Assembly (NCBI GenBank): GCA_934668295.1 | Contig: CAKUND010000070.1 | Span: 1-10,384, forward strand | DNA: 10,384 nt | From: an uncultured Oscillospiraceae bacterium | GTDB taxonomy: Bacteria; Bacillota; Clostridia; Oscillospirales; Oscillospiraceae | Reading direction: 5' to 3' | Shown here: piece after piece, positions 1 through 6,809 of the stretch | Layout of the letters: each line of letters opens with the position of its first letter | Numbering within the stretch: position 1 is the first letter of the stretch | Notes under the pieces: model-generated | The model's input: only the letters and a program-made list of their open reading frames with translations | What the model was told of the DNA's origin: nothing | The model's database searches: none | Program-made: the position numbers and the translations under genes

Positions 1-1399
1 CATGAGCAAGAAGAAGGTCAAGGACATCGAAAAGGAGCGCGGCGCCTTTATCCGCGGCGACGCCTCACGCAATATCAGCGGCTGCATCGCCAACGGCATT
101 CCGGAGGATATCGCGGAGGCCATCTACAACGAGATGTATGACTTCGCGAATTACGCCTTTAACAAGGCACATTCCGTCTGCTACGCTGTGATCGCATACC
201 AGACTGCGTGGTTCAAATGCTATTACCCGCGTGAGTATATGGCAGCGCTTATGACGTCGGTTCTGGGAAGCTCGGTCAAGATCTCCGAGTATATCGCTGA
301 GTGCCGTGCGATGGGCATTGCGCTGCTGCCTCCGGATATCAACGAATCGAACGACAACTTTACCGTCGTGCCGGGCGGGATCCGTTTCGGGCTGGCTGCA
401 ATCAAGAATATTGGACGCGGCTTCATCCAGAAGGTCATGGGTGAGCGCGAGCAGGGCGGTAAATTCACCAGCCTTGAGGATTTCGCCTCCCGTATGTACG
501 GAACGGATCTCAATAAGCGCGCGCTGGAAAATCTCATCAAGGCCGGCGCCTGCGATGGCTTCGGGCTCAACCGCGCTCAGATGCTGCGCATTTACGAGCT
601 TGTGCTCGACGCCGCGGCCAGCCAGAAGAATAAAAATGTCGAAGGCCAGATGGGCCTGTTCGATCTGCTGTCCGGCGAGGACAGTACCGCTGCCATGCCT
701 GCTGTGCAGGCACCGGATATTCCGGAGCTGAGCGCACAGGAAAAAATGACGCTGGAAAAACAGACGACAGGCCTGTATCTGTCCGGCCATCCGATGGACG
801 AGTACCGGCCGCTGCTGCGCGGCATGGACGTTGTGCCGATCGGCGAAATCCTGGAATGCTTTGAAAACGGCGAGGATACCTATCAGGATGAGCAGATCGT
901 GAACATCGCCGGGATCGTCGAGACGGTCAAAATGAAGACTACACGCTCCGGCTCCATGATGGCGTATGTCACAGTGGAGGACGACACGGGCTCCATGGAG
1001 CTGCTGACATTTTCCACGATTCTGGGCCAGTATGGCTCGCTTCTCTATGAAAATTCTCCGGTTATTCTGAACGGACGTATCTCCGTGCGTGATGAGAAGC
1101 CGCCGCAGATGGTCGTGAACCGTGTCATGCCGATCGGCGATATGAAGGATCTGGATGCCGCGCAGGCCGCCCGGCAGGCGGCGGCACAGGCGCATACCGT
1201 CTATCTCAGGATCGAAAACTCTGCGCAGCGCTCGGCAAAAAAGATCCTGCCGATTCTGAAGATGTTCCCGGGAAAAGCGCGGGCCGTGATCTATTTTGCA
1301 GACACCGGCGTGCGGATGGGCGGAAGCTGTGCGTTGGATGAACGGATGCTTTGCGAGCTGCGGGAGCAGCTCGGCGAAAAAAATGTGGTCGTGAAGTAG
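1..1399 (+). CDS. dnaE: DNA polymerase III alpha subunit, C-terminal part (5' end outside window)
   Basis: This is the catalytic subunit of the replicative polymerase, of which only the C-terminal part is present. The ATG at base 2 is an internal methionine, because residues MSKKK...KERGAFI match the middle of DnaE proteins, so the gene enters from the left. Residue numbers here count from that ATG. Residues about 44-90 hold the conserved FANYAFNKAHS...AYQTAWFK...PREYMAAL block. Residues about 105-195 hold the LLPPDIN motif and helix-hairpin-helix DNA-binding region. QMGLF at 216-220 fits the internal sliding-clamp-binding motif (E. coli QADMF). The LYLSGHPMDEY motif is at 258-268. An OB fold spans about 298-379, and a small C-terminal domain about 394-465. 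The catalytic aspartates of the palm domain lie upstream and cannot be assessed. The frame is intact and ends in TAG. The architecture is that of DnaE rather than PolC. No clear intrinsic terminator follows it. Confidence 0.97.
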   Translation, partial: MSKKKVKDIEKERGAFIRGDASRNISGCIANGIPEDIAEAIYNEMYDFANYAFNKAHSVCYAVIAYQTAWFKCYYPREYMAALMTSVLGSSVKISEYIAECRAMGIALLPPDINESNDNFTVVPGGIRFGLAAIKNIGRGFIQKVMGEREQGGKFTSLEDFASRMYGTDLNKRALENLIKAGACDGFGLNRAQMLRIYELVLDAAASQKNKNVEGQMGLFDLLSGEDSTAAMPAVQAPDIPELSAQEKMTLEKQTTGLYLSGHPMDEYRPLLRGMDVVPIGEILECFENGEDTYQDEQIVNIAGIVETVKMKTTRSGSMMAYVTVEDDTGSMELLTFSTILGQYGSLLYENSPVILNGRISVRDEKPPQMVVNRVMPIGDMKDLDAAQAARQAAAQAHTVYLRIENSAQRSAKKILPILKMFPGKARAVIYFADTGVRMGGSCALDERMLCELREQLGEKNVVVK

Positions 1400-1407
1400 T
1401 CTTGTTT

Positions 1408-1435
1408 TTTACAAATTCGCTACACTTTTGTAACT
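1408..1435 (+). promoter_or_regulatory. Possible response-regulator binding site (11-base-spaced direct repeats)
   Basis: Three related hexamers, TTTACA (1408-1413), GCTACA (1419-1424) and GTAACT (1430-1435), start exactly 11 bases apart. They lie just upstream of an extended -10 that lacks a good -35. OmpR/PhoB-family activators usually bind direct repeats with about one helical turn of spacing in this position, and Bacillus PhoP boxes resemble TTAACA repeats with 5-base spacers. The genes downstream encode such a regulator, so autoregulation is plausible. The second and third copies are degenerate, and the tract also reads as an inverted repeat (TTACAAA at 1409-1415, TTTGTAA at 1427-1433). 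Which reading is functional, if either, is inference. Confidence 0.35.
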
Positions 1436-1449
1436 TGACATGTTATACT
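1421..1449 (+). promoter_or_regulatory. Promoter with extended -10 for the lipoprotein/two-component operon
   Basis: TGT followed directly by TATACT (1441-1449) is an extended -10 element matching TATAAT at five of six positions. The predicted transcription start is about 1456. A 17-base spacer puts the -35 at 1421-1426 (TACACT), which matches consensus at only three of six positions. That fits an activator-dependent or extended -10 promoter. The TTGACA at 1435-1440 lies only three bases from the -10 hexamer and cannot be its -35. The region is clearly richer in A+T than the genes around it. No other promoter of this quality is seen until the one upstream of recA. Confidence 0.6.
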
Positions 1450-1463
1450 ATAAGGAGTTGAAA

Positions 1464-1469
1464 AAGGAG
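1464..1469 (+). promoter_or_regulatory. Ribosome binding site that fixes a TTG start at 1479
   Basis: AAGGAG, within the run AAAAAGGAG at 1461-1469, is a strong Shine-Dalgarno match. It ends nine bases before the in-frame TTG at 1479. The in-frame ATG at 1440 lies upstream of the predicted transcription start and has no such site. A second AAGGAG at 1452-1457 touches another in-frame TTG (1458) with no spacing, so it cannot serve that codon. Confidence 0.65.
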
Positions 1470-1478
1470 TTGGGTCGA

Positions 1479-2810
1479 TTGCATGGGAAACGGGCCGGAC
1501 TTGCGCTGCTTGCTGCGGCGCTGACGCTGCTGCTGTCGGGCTGTTTTGTCAAGACGGTCGACGAGCTGTATACGCTGCCGCGGCATTCTGATGAATATGA
1601 CCGGCTGGAGCTTGCAATCGAAGCGGTTCTGAGCAGTCAAAACGCCGTCTATGCCGCGCCGGTGTCCGGTGTGAACCAACAGTCTGTGCAGTTGGCCGAT
1701 CTTGACGGCGACGGACTGGACGAGGCGATCGCGTTTTTAAAAACAGCAGGGGACAAGCCGCTCAAAACCTGTATCTTTTCCCGTGCGGACGGTGATTACC
1801 GCCTGATGGATATGATCGAGGGCGACGGCACGAGCTTTGCCAGCGTGGAATATGTACAGCTGGCGGATCGTTCCGGTGCTGAGCTTGTTATCGGACGGCA
1901 GGTGTCTACGGATGTGCTGCAGTCGCTCGGCGCATATTCCTACACTGACGGTCATGTGGTCGAGCTGATGAATGCCAATTATTCCGAATATCGCACGGTC
2001 GATTTGGACGGTGATGGCCGAAAGGAGCTTTTTATTCTCCGCTTTGACGCCGAGCAGCCGCAGGGCGTCGCGGAGCTGTACTGCTGGAAAGACGGGCAAC
2101 TGGAACGCGAGAAAGAATCGTATCTGACGCCGGGGGTTTCGGCAGTCAAGCGCATTCTGAACGGAAATCTGACAAAGACTGTTCCAGCAGTCTTTGTGTC
2201 AGGCGCCTATGAAGAACGCGGCCTTGTAACCGATGTGTTTGTATTTCAGAACGGCGTTTTCCGGAACATCGCTGCGCGCGACACAGAGAGTGCAGTTTCC
2301 ACTGTCCGCAGCTACTATGTCTATGCTTCCGATCTCGACGGCGACGGCCTGATCGAGCTGCCGCAGATCCTGCCGCTTCCATCGGCGGAGGGATCCGACG
2401 AAAGCGACTCTGCGATCAGCTGGTATAACCTTGATCTGAACGGGAACAGCCTTCCAAAGCTGACGACCTACCACAGCTTTTCCGGGGGCTGGTTTTTGAA
2501 GCTGCCGGACAGCTGGCAGAACCAGTTCTGCATCACGCGCGGAGCAGAGACAGACGGCGTGCGCGGCTATGAATTTTCACAGTGGGAAAACGGCCGGCGG
2601 GCGGATCTGATTTTTACGATCTACGCATTTTCCGGCGAAGACCGGAATGTGTCCGCATCCTCTGACGGCAGATTTATTCTGGCCGAAAAGGGTGATATTA
2701 CCTATGCGGCAAGGCTTGGAACAGGGAAGTGGGCAGACGCTCTGTCAGAGGACAGGCTGAAGGATATGTTCCACTTTATCCATATTGATTGGAATTCGGG
2801 AGAGACGTGA
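1479..2810 (+). CDS. Putative lipoprotein with DxDGDG (FG-GAP/VCBS-like) repeats
   Basis: This is a predicted secreted lipoprotein of 443 residues that I cannot assign to a named family. From the TTG start it begins with a textbook lipoprotein signal: basic HGKR, a hydrophobic stretch about residues 6-18, and the lipobox LSGC with Cys22 as the lipidated residue. Three DLDGDGxxE motifs occur at about residues 74-82, 175-183 and 285-293, and a degenerate copy (LADRSGAELV) at about 128-137. In other proteins such motifs form calcium-binding loops in FG-GAP/VCBS-like beta repeats. No catalytic signature is visible. The ORF can be extended to ATG 1440, but that start lies before the predicted transcription start and would move the signal peptide inward. 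The gene comes just before the regulator and kinase genes, 11 bases from the regulator start. An accessory sensory role outside the membrane is an inference from this context. Confidence 0.85.
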   Translation: MHGKRAGLALLAAALTLLLSGCFVKTVDELYTLPRHSDEYDRLELAIEAVLSSQNAVYAAPVSGVNQQSVQLADLDGDGLDEAIAFLKTAGDKPLKTCIFSRADGDYRLMDMIEGDGTSFASVEYVQLADRSGAELVIGRQVSTDVLQSLGAYSYTDGHVVELMNANYSEYRTVDLDGDGRKELFILRFDAEQPQGVAELYCWKDGQLEREKESYLTPGVSAVKRILNGNLTKTVPAVFVSGAYEERGLVTDVFVFQNGVFRNIAARDTESAVSTVRSYYVYASDLDGDGLIELPQILPLPSAEGSDESDSAISWYNLDLNGNSLPKLTTYHSFSGGWFLKLPDSWQNQFCITRGAETDGVRGYEFSQWENGRRADLIFTIYAFSGEDRNVSASSDGRFILAEKGDITYAARLGTGKWADALSEDRLKDMFHFIHIDWNSGET

Positions 2811-2821
2811 GGAGCGAAAGC

Positions 2822-3508
2822 ATGAAAAAGGTTTTGATTTTAGAAGACGAGGTCAGCATCCGGAGCTTTGTCGTCATCAATCTGAAACGCGCCGGATATG
2901 AGGTCGTTGAAGCCGGAACAGGGGAGGAAGCGCTGGAGCTTCTGAAGTCCAACCCGGACGTCGGCGTGGCGATCCTGGACATTATGCTGCCCGGTATCGA
3001 CGGCTTTGAGGTCTGCCGCAGTATCCGCGTGACGGATAAAAAGATCGGAATTATTATGTTAACCGCAAGAAGCCAGGAAATGGACAAGATCACCGGCCTG
3101 ATGACAGGCGCGGACGACTATATGACCAAGCCCTTCAGTCCCGCGGAGCTGACTGCACGCATCGACGCGCTCTATCGACGTATCGATTCAGACGGCACGT
3201 CCAACCAGGTCGAGCTCAAACACGGACCGTTCGTTCTGAATACGCGCAACCGGACGCTGGATAAGGACAGCCGCCGCATCAAGCTCACGCAGGTGGAATA
3301 TGCTATCGTCAAGCTGTTCATGCAGAATCCGGGCCGTGCGCTTTCGCGTGAGGATATCCTTGCCGCGGTCTGGGGCCGGGACTATGATGGAGAGCTTAAA
3401 ATCGTCGATGTCAACATCCGCCGTCTGCGCATCAAGATCGAAGACGATACAGCGAACCCGACCTATATCACGACAGTCTGGGGCTTTGGCTATAAGTGGG
3501 GCGCGTAA
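2822..3508 (+). CDS. OmpR/PhoB-family response regulator
   Basis: This is a 228-residue cytoplasmic transcription regulator controlled by phosphorylation, presumably by the kinase encoded next. The N-terminal receiver domain (about 1-118) has the acidic pocket E8/D9, the phospho-acceptor Asp53 in LDIMLPG, Thr81, and Lys103 in the TKPF motif. The C-terminal winged helix (about 130-228) has the recognition-helix region VDVNIRRLRIKIE and the final VWGFGYKW hairpin typical of the OmpR/PhoB class. All key residues are present, so it should be phosphorylatable. The start at ATG 2822 is chosen because GAGGAG (2809-2814), which overlaps the lipoprotein stop codon, lies seven bases before it and the protein begins directly with the receiver strand (MKKVLILEDE). 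An upstream in-frame start would add 11 residues without support. It resembles PhoP/PhoB regulators, but a phosphate role is not shown by sequence. Confidence 0.95.
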   Translation: MKKVLILEDEVSIRSFVVINLKRAGYEVVEAGTGEEALELLKSNPDVGVAILDIMLPGIDGFEVCRSIRVTDKKIGIIMLTARSQEMDKITGLMTGADDYMTKPFSPAELTARIDALYRRIDSDGTSNQVELKHGPFVLNTRNRTLDKDSRRIKLTQVEYAIVKLFMQNPGRALSREDILAAVWGRDYDGELKIVDVNIRRLRIKIEDDTANPTYITTVWGFGYKWGA

Positions 3509-3526
3509 GGCGCAGGGTGAGATCTT

Positions 3527-4948
3527 TTGAAGAAAAAGAAACGCCTGTCCGGCATTGAGCGGCGCTGGTTTGTCAATAACGTGGGCGTGATCATGCTGCT
3601 GGTTGCGGCGTGTGTGCTTGGCGTGATCTTTTCCGTGGCGGCGTATTATGACACAAACCTCCGCTCGGGCCTTGAGAACAAGGCGAAAACGACAACTGAT
3701 TTCTTCAGCAATTATATTTCGCAGAGCAATAAGGAATACTACCAATCCTGCATCAAATTTGCACAGACCTTTGAGGAAAAGGATCGGCTGGAGCTGCAGT
3801 TTATTTCCGCAAACGGAAAGCTTGTTGCTTCCTCCTACGGAAAATTTGCGGGGCGCTCACCTTCAACACCGGAGATCCAGCAGGCGATCGACAGCCAGCA
3901 GATCCGGCATTATAAAGGGCGCAATCCACTGACGGGTGAGCGCATCTTGGCTGTTTCCAGCCCGATGATCTACACCAACGGCGAGGTGATCGGCGTTCTG
4001 CGCTACGTGACGAGTCTGCGCAATGCAGATCTGCAGATCCTGATGATCGCGCTGATCGCAGTGACGATCGGCCTGCTGTTTGTTGGCTCGATTTTTTTCC
4101 TGAGCAGCTTTTTTATCAAATCCATTCTGGTGCCTGTCTCGCAGATCAACGCAACGGCCAAACGCATCGCCGCAGGCTCCTACGGCGTACAGATCCCCGG
4201 ACAATATGACGATGAGATCGGCGAGCTGGTCAGCACCATCAATGATATGTCTGTCAAGATCGGACAGGCGGAGAAAACGCAGACGGAGTTTATTTCCTCC
4301 GTGTCGCATGAACTGCGCACACCGCTTACGGCTATTTCCGGCTGGGGCGAAACGCTTCTGACATCGGAGAATCTGGACGCGGAAACGCGGCGCGGTGTTG
4401 TGATCATTGCGCGCGAGGCCAAGCGCCTGACCGGCATGGTCGAGGAGCTGCTGGAATTCACGCGGATGCAGGATGGGCGATTTACGCTTCATGTCGAAGC
4501 CGCTGACATTCTGGCGGAATTTGAGGATACGGTCTTTATGTACGGCAACCGGCTTAAGCAGGAGGGCATCTGCCTGCACTACGACGGCTGTGACGAGGAC
4601 ATTCCGGAAATTCCGTGTGATGTTGCGCGCATGCGGCAGGTGTTTTTGAACATTCTTGACAATGCGGCCAAGCACGGCGGCGAGGGCAAGCGCATCGACG
4701 CGGCCATCGCGCATGAAGAAAGCTTTGTCGTCATCCGTATTCGGGACTATGGCCCCGGCATTCCGGAGGAGGAGCTTCCGCGCGTCAAGCTGAAATTTTA
4801 CAAGGGCAGCTCCAAGGCCCGCGGCAGCGGCATCGGACTTGCCGTGTGTGAGGAGATCGTCTCCATGCACGGCGGCACGCTGACACTGGAAAACGCAGAG
4901 GGCGGCGGTACGCTTGTCACAATCAGCATCCCCACGGGGGAAGAATAA
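3527..4948 (+). CDS. PhoR-like membrane sensor histidine kinase
   Basis: This is a 473-residue inner-membrane kinase that should phosphorylate the response regulator encoded 18 bases upstream. The order is: basic N terminus; TM1 about 19-41; an extracytoplasmic sensor region about 42-168, possibly a single Cache/PAS-like fold; TM2 about 170-197; HAMP linker about 198-250; HisKA domain with phospho-acceptor His261 in SHELRTPLTAI; and an ATPase domain with N-box Asn375/Asn379, G1 RDYGPGIP (Asp407) and G2 GSGIGLAV (433-440). The E-x-x-T after the histidine suggests phosphatase activity towards the partner as well. The start is TTG 3527, preceded by AGGGTGAG (3514-3521) at five bases. The next Met lies inside TM1, so a later start would damage the membrane anchor. 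The loop between G1 and G2 reads KLKFYKGSSKARG. The signal sensed is unknown. Confidence 0.95.
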   Translation: MKKKKRLSGIERRWFVNNVGVIMLLVAACVLGVIFSVAAYYDTNLRSGLENKAKTTTDFFSNYISQSNKEYYQSCIKFAQTFEEKDRLELQFISANGKLVASSYGKFAGRSPSTPEIQQAIDSQQIRHYKGRNPLTGERILAVSSPMIYTNGEVIGVLRYVTSLRNADLQILMIALIAVTIGLLFVGSIFFLSSFFIKSILVPVSQINATAKRIAAGSYGVQIPGQYDDEIGELVSTINDMSVKIGQAEKTQTEFISSVSHELRTPLTAISGWGETLLTSENLDAETRRGVVIIAREAKRLTGMVEELLEFTRMQDGRFTLHVEAADILAEFEDTVFMYGNRLKQEGICLHYDGCDEDIPEIPCDVARMRQVFLNILDNAAKHGGEGKRIDAAIAHEESFVVIRIRDYGPGIPEEELPRVKLKFYKGSSKARGSGIGLAVCEEIVSMHGGTLTLENAEGGGTLVTISIPTGEE

Positions 4949-4957
4949 GAGGTTTGC

Positions 4958-5920
4958 ATGAAAAAAGAGAACAATCCTGTCAGTCAGGAAAAATTTAAAA
5001 CGCTCATCGGCGGTCAGGCGCTGATCGAGGGCATTATGATGCAGGGGCCGGACAAGCGAGCCATTGTCGTGCGCGGACCGGAGGGGATTGTTACAAAGGT
5101 CGAGCCGCTTAAAAAACGAACCGGCATTGCAAAATGGCCGCTCATCCGCGGCGTGGTCGGCTTTGCTTCGTCCATGGTGTCCGGCGTAAAGGCGCTCATG
5201 TATTCGGCGGAGTTCTTCCCGGAAGATGAGGAGAACGCGCAGCCGTCTAAATTTGAGCAATGGCTGGAGCAGAAGCTCGGCAGCGAAAAGCTGGAAAAGG
5301 CCGTCGTGTCGTTTTCCGTGTTTCTCGGCGTGCTGTTTTCTATCGGCCTGTTTTTCCTGCTGCCGACGCTTCTGAGCGGCATCTTTGATCGCTGGATCCA
5401 TAACGCTGTGATCCGCAGCCTGATCGAAGGCGTCATCCGTATCGCGATCTTTATGGGCTACATGATTCTGATTTCCCGGATGAAGGACATGAAGCGCGTC
5501 TTTTCCTATCACGGCGCGGAGCATAAGACCATCCGCTGCTATGAGGCGCAGCTTCCGCTGACCGTTGAAAACTGCCGCGGTATGACCCGGCTGCATCCGC
5601 GCTGCGGCACGAGCTTTTTGTTTGTTGTTGTCGCGATTTCGATCCTGCTTTTCGCGCTCGTGAGCGCCGTTTTCCCGACCAGCAACATGTTCGTGCGTCT
5701 GCTCATCCGGCTGGCGCTGCTGCCGTTTGTTGTGGCGATCAGCTATGAGTGCAACCGCTTTGTCGGCCGCCATGACAATGGTCTGACGCGCGCACTTTCT
5801 GCACCCGGTATGTGGTTCCAGCATTTTACGACAAATGAGCCGGATGATTCCATGCTGGAGGTCGCCATTGAGGCGCTGAAGCTCGTCATTCCGGACGAGG
5901 CGGGTTCTGACCGATGGTAA
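4958..5920 (+). CDS. yqhQ: DUF1385 / YqhQ-type membrane protein
   Basis: This 320-residue protein belongs to the DUF1385 family, known in Bacillus as YqhQ. Its biochemical role is not established as far as I know. Family hallmarks are GGQALIEGIMMQGPDKRAIVVR near the N terminus (about 18-39), YHGAEHKTIRCYE (184-196), RLHPRCGTSF (211-220), and PGMWFQHFTTNEPDDSMLEVAI near the C terminus. Hydrophobic segments lie at about 116-143, 155-173, 219-240 and 245-263. His185, Glu188, His189, Cys206, His213 and Cys216 fall between two membrane segments and could form a metal site; this is inference. AAGAGG (4947-4952) overlaps the kinase stop codon and sits five bases before ATG 4958, so the gene is co-transcribed with the two-component genes. 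It overlaps prmC by 7 bases. Proximity to prmC is familiar in Firmicutes and supports the family call. Confidence 0.92.
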   Translation: MKKENNPVSQEKFKTLIGGQALIEGIMMQGPDKRAIVVRGPEGIVTKVEPLKKRTGIAKWPLIRGVVGFASSMVSGVKALMYSAEFFPEDEENAQPSKFEQWLEQKLGSEKLEKAVVSFSVFLGVLFSIGLFFLLPTLLSGIFDRWIHNAVIRSLIEGVIRIAIFMGYMILISRMKDMKRVFSYHGAEHKTIRCYEAQLPLTVENCRGMTRLHPRCGTSFLFVVVAISILLFALVSAVFPTSNMFVRLLIRLALLPFVVAISYECNRFVGRHDNGLTRALSAPGMWFQHFTTNEPDDSMLEVAIEALKLVIPDEAGSDRW

Positions 5921-6771
5921 AAAAGTACGGTGACCTTTATCTGCAGGCCCGCCGGGCGCTTCTGCCGTCGGAAGGGGAGAATGCCTCCATGGCTGCGCGG
6001 GAGCTGCTTGCGTTTGCGTCCGGGAAATCCGTATCGGCCGTGCTGGCAGATTCAAATCTGTACGCAAGCGAACAGATCGAAGAAAAATTAAAAAGTTATG
6101 TAAACCGTATGCTGGCCCATGAGCCGCTGCCGTATATTCTCGGGCAGTGGGATTTCTACGGGATCTCGCTGGAGGTCACGCCAGATGTGCTCATTCCGCG
6201 CGACGATACCATGGCTGTTACCGATCTTGCGCTTGACGTTCTGCGCGGCAGAGAGGAGCCGCGTGTGCTGGATCTCTGCTGCGGAAGCGGCTGTATCGGC
6301 CTTGCCATCGCGCACCAGCTGCCGGATGCCCATGTGACGCTTGCGGATATCTCCCGGCCTGCGCTGGCCGTTGCCAAGCGCAATATCAAGCGGCTGAAGC
6401 TCATGAACCGTGTGACAGCTGTCGGTCTTGATGCCCGGAAGCAGGGGCCGAGCTTTGTCGGTGCGCTTGATGTGCTGGTCTGCAATCCGCCGTATGTGAC
6501 AAGCGAGGAAATGGAGCGGCTGGAGCCGTCCGTAAAGGAATACGAGCCTGCGCTGGCACTTGACGGCGGAGAGGACGGCCTGGAATTTTACCGTGCGGTA
6601 GCCGAAAACTATTCCCATCTGCTGGTGCCGGGCGGATACCTCTGTTTTGAATTCGGACTTGGACAGCATATGGCCGTATCCATGATCCTTCAGGAGTATG
6701 GGTATACTGACATTGCCCTGCGGAAAGATCTGCGCGGCGTAGTTCGGGCGGCACGAGGAAAAAAGAGATAA
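5914..6771 (+). CDS. prmC: Peptide chain release factor N5-glutamine methyltransferase
   Basis: This 285-residue cytoplasmic enzyme uses S-adenosylmethionine to methylate the glutamine of the GGQ motif in release factors RF1 and RF2, which improves translation termination. A helical substrate-binding domain occupies about residues 1-85 (including PLPYILGQWDFYG), followed by a Rossmann methyltransferase domain. SAM motif I is VLDLCCGSGCIGLA (118-131), the acidic end of the next strand is LADIS (143-147), and the catalytic NPPY is at 191-194, followed by the E-x-x-LEPSVKEYEPALAL segment. The conserved LIPRP(D/E)T motif reads LIPRDDT here (93-99), a Pro-to-Asp change. The start overlaps the end of yqhQ by 7 bases, with GGCGGG (5899-5904) as a weak ribosome binding site, so translational coupling is likely. 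The usual neighbour prfA is not in the window; recA follows instead. Confidence 0.95.
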   Translation: MVKKYGDLYLQARRALLPSEGENASMAARELLAFASGKSVSAVLADSNLYASEQIEEKLKSYVNRMLAHEPLPYILGQWDFYGISLEVTPDVLIPRDDTMAVTDLALDVLRGREEPRVLDLCCGSGCIGLAIAHQLPDAHVTLADISRPALAVAKRNIKRLKLMNRVTAVGLDARKQGPSFVGALDVLVCNPPYVTSEEMERLEPSVKEYEPALALDGGEDGLEFYRAVAENYSHLLVPGGYLCFEFGLGQHMAVSMILQEYGYTDIALRKDLRGVVRAARGKKR

Positions 6772-6773
6772 AA

Positions 6774-6797
6774 CAAACGTTTGATTTTTATCAAACG
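6774..6797 (+). repeat. Inverted repeats overlapping the recA -35 (candidate operator)
   Basis: Two overlapping dyads are visible. CAAACGTTTG (6774-6783) is a perfect 10-base palindrome. CGTTTGAT (6778-6785) and ATCAAACG (6790-6797) form a perfect 8-base inverted repeat around a TTTT loop. The -35 hexamer TTGATT (6781-6786) lies inside them, a classic repressor position. The usual Gram-positive LexA box (GAAC-N4-GTTC) is absent. The dyad could be a diverged SOS operator or the site of another regulator. As an RNA hairpin it lacks a following U-tract, so it is not a + strand terminator. Confidence 0.5.
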
Positions 6798-6809
6798 ATG
6801 TGCTATAGT
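6781..6809 (+). promoter_or_regulatory. Promoter of the recA-recX-rimO-pgsA operon
   Basis: TTGATT (6781-6786), a 17-base spacer, and TATAGT (6804-6809) preceded by TGC (extended -10, 6801-6803) form a strong vegetative sigma-A-type promoter. The predicted transcription start is near 6816. That gives a leader of about 28 bases containing the AGGAAGGA ribosome binding site (6827-6834) before the recA ATG at 6844. Confidence 0.8.

Noticed and set aside
65..1195. A 376-codon - strand frame opposite dnaE
   Set aside because: It is antisense to highly conserved DnaE motifs and has no recognisable protein features.
1354..1373. Perfect 8-base stem CGAGCTGC/GCAGCTCG with a GGGA loop near the end of dnaE, considered as a terminator
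   Set aside because: It lies inside the coding sequence and is followed by an A-run; the T-run at 1405-1410 is over 30 bases away, so it does not form an intrinsic terminator.
1435..1440. Consensus -35 hexamer TTGACA
   Set aside because: It lies three bases from the TATACT -10, and no -10-like hexamer occurs 16-18 bases downstream of it, so it is unlikely to work as a -35.
2789..2821. Upstream extension of the response regulator frame adding 11 residues
   Set aside because: GAGGAG is correctly spaced for ATG 2822, and the receiver domain begins at that methionine.
1479..4948. The idea that the lipoprotein/regulator/kinase set is a defence or novel immune system
   Set aside because: All recognisable domains are standard signalling domains, and no nuclease, toxin or nucleotide-signalling enzyme is present.
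3863..6067. A 734-codon open frame on the - strand across the kinase, yqhQ and the start of prmC
   Set aside because: It lies antisense to three genes with clear motifs, its product is rich in Arg/His/Gln/Asp with no recognisable domain, and long antisense frames are common in GC-rich coding DNA with biased third positions.
6778..6797. Hairpin between prmC and recA considered as a rho-independent terminator
   Set aside because: It is AT-rich with no U-tract on the + strand side. On the - strand a T-rich tract follows, but there is no - strand gene to terminate. Its overlap with the recA -35 favours an operator.
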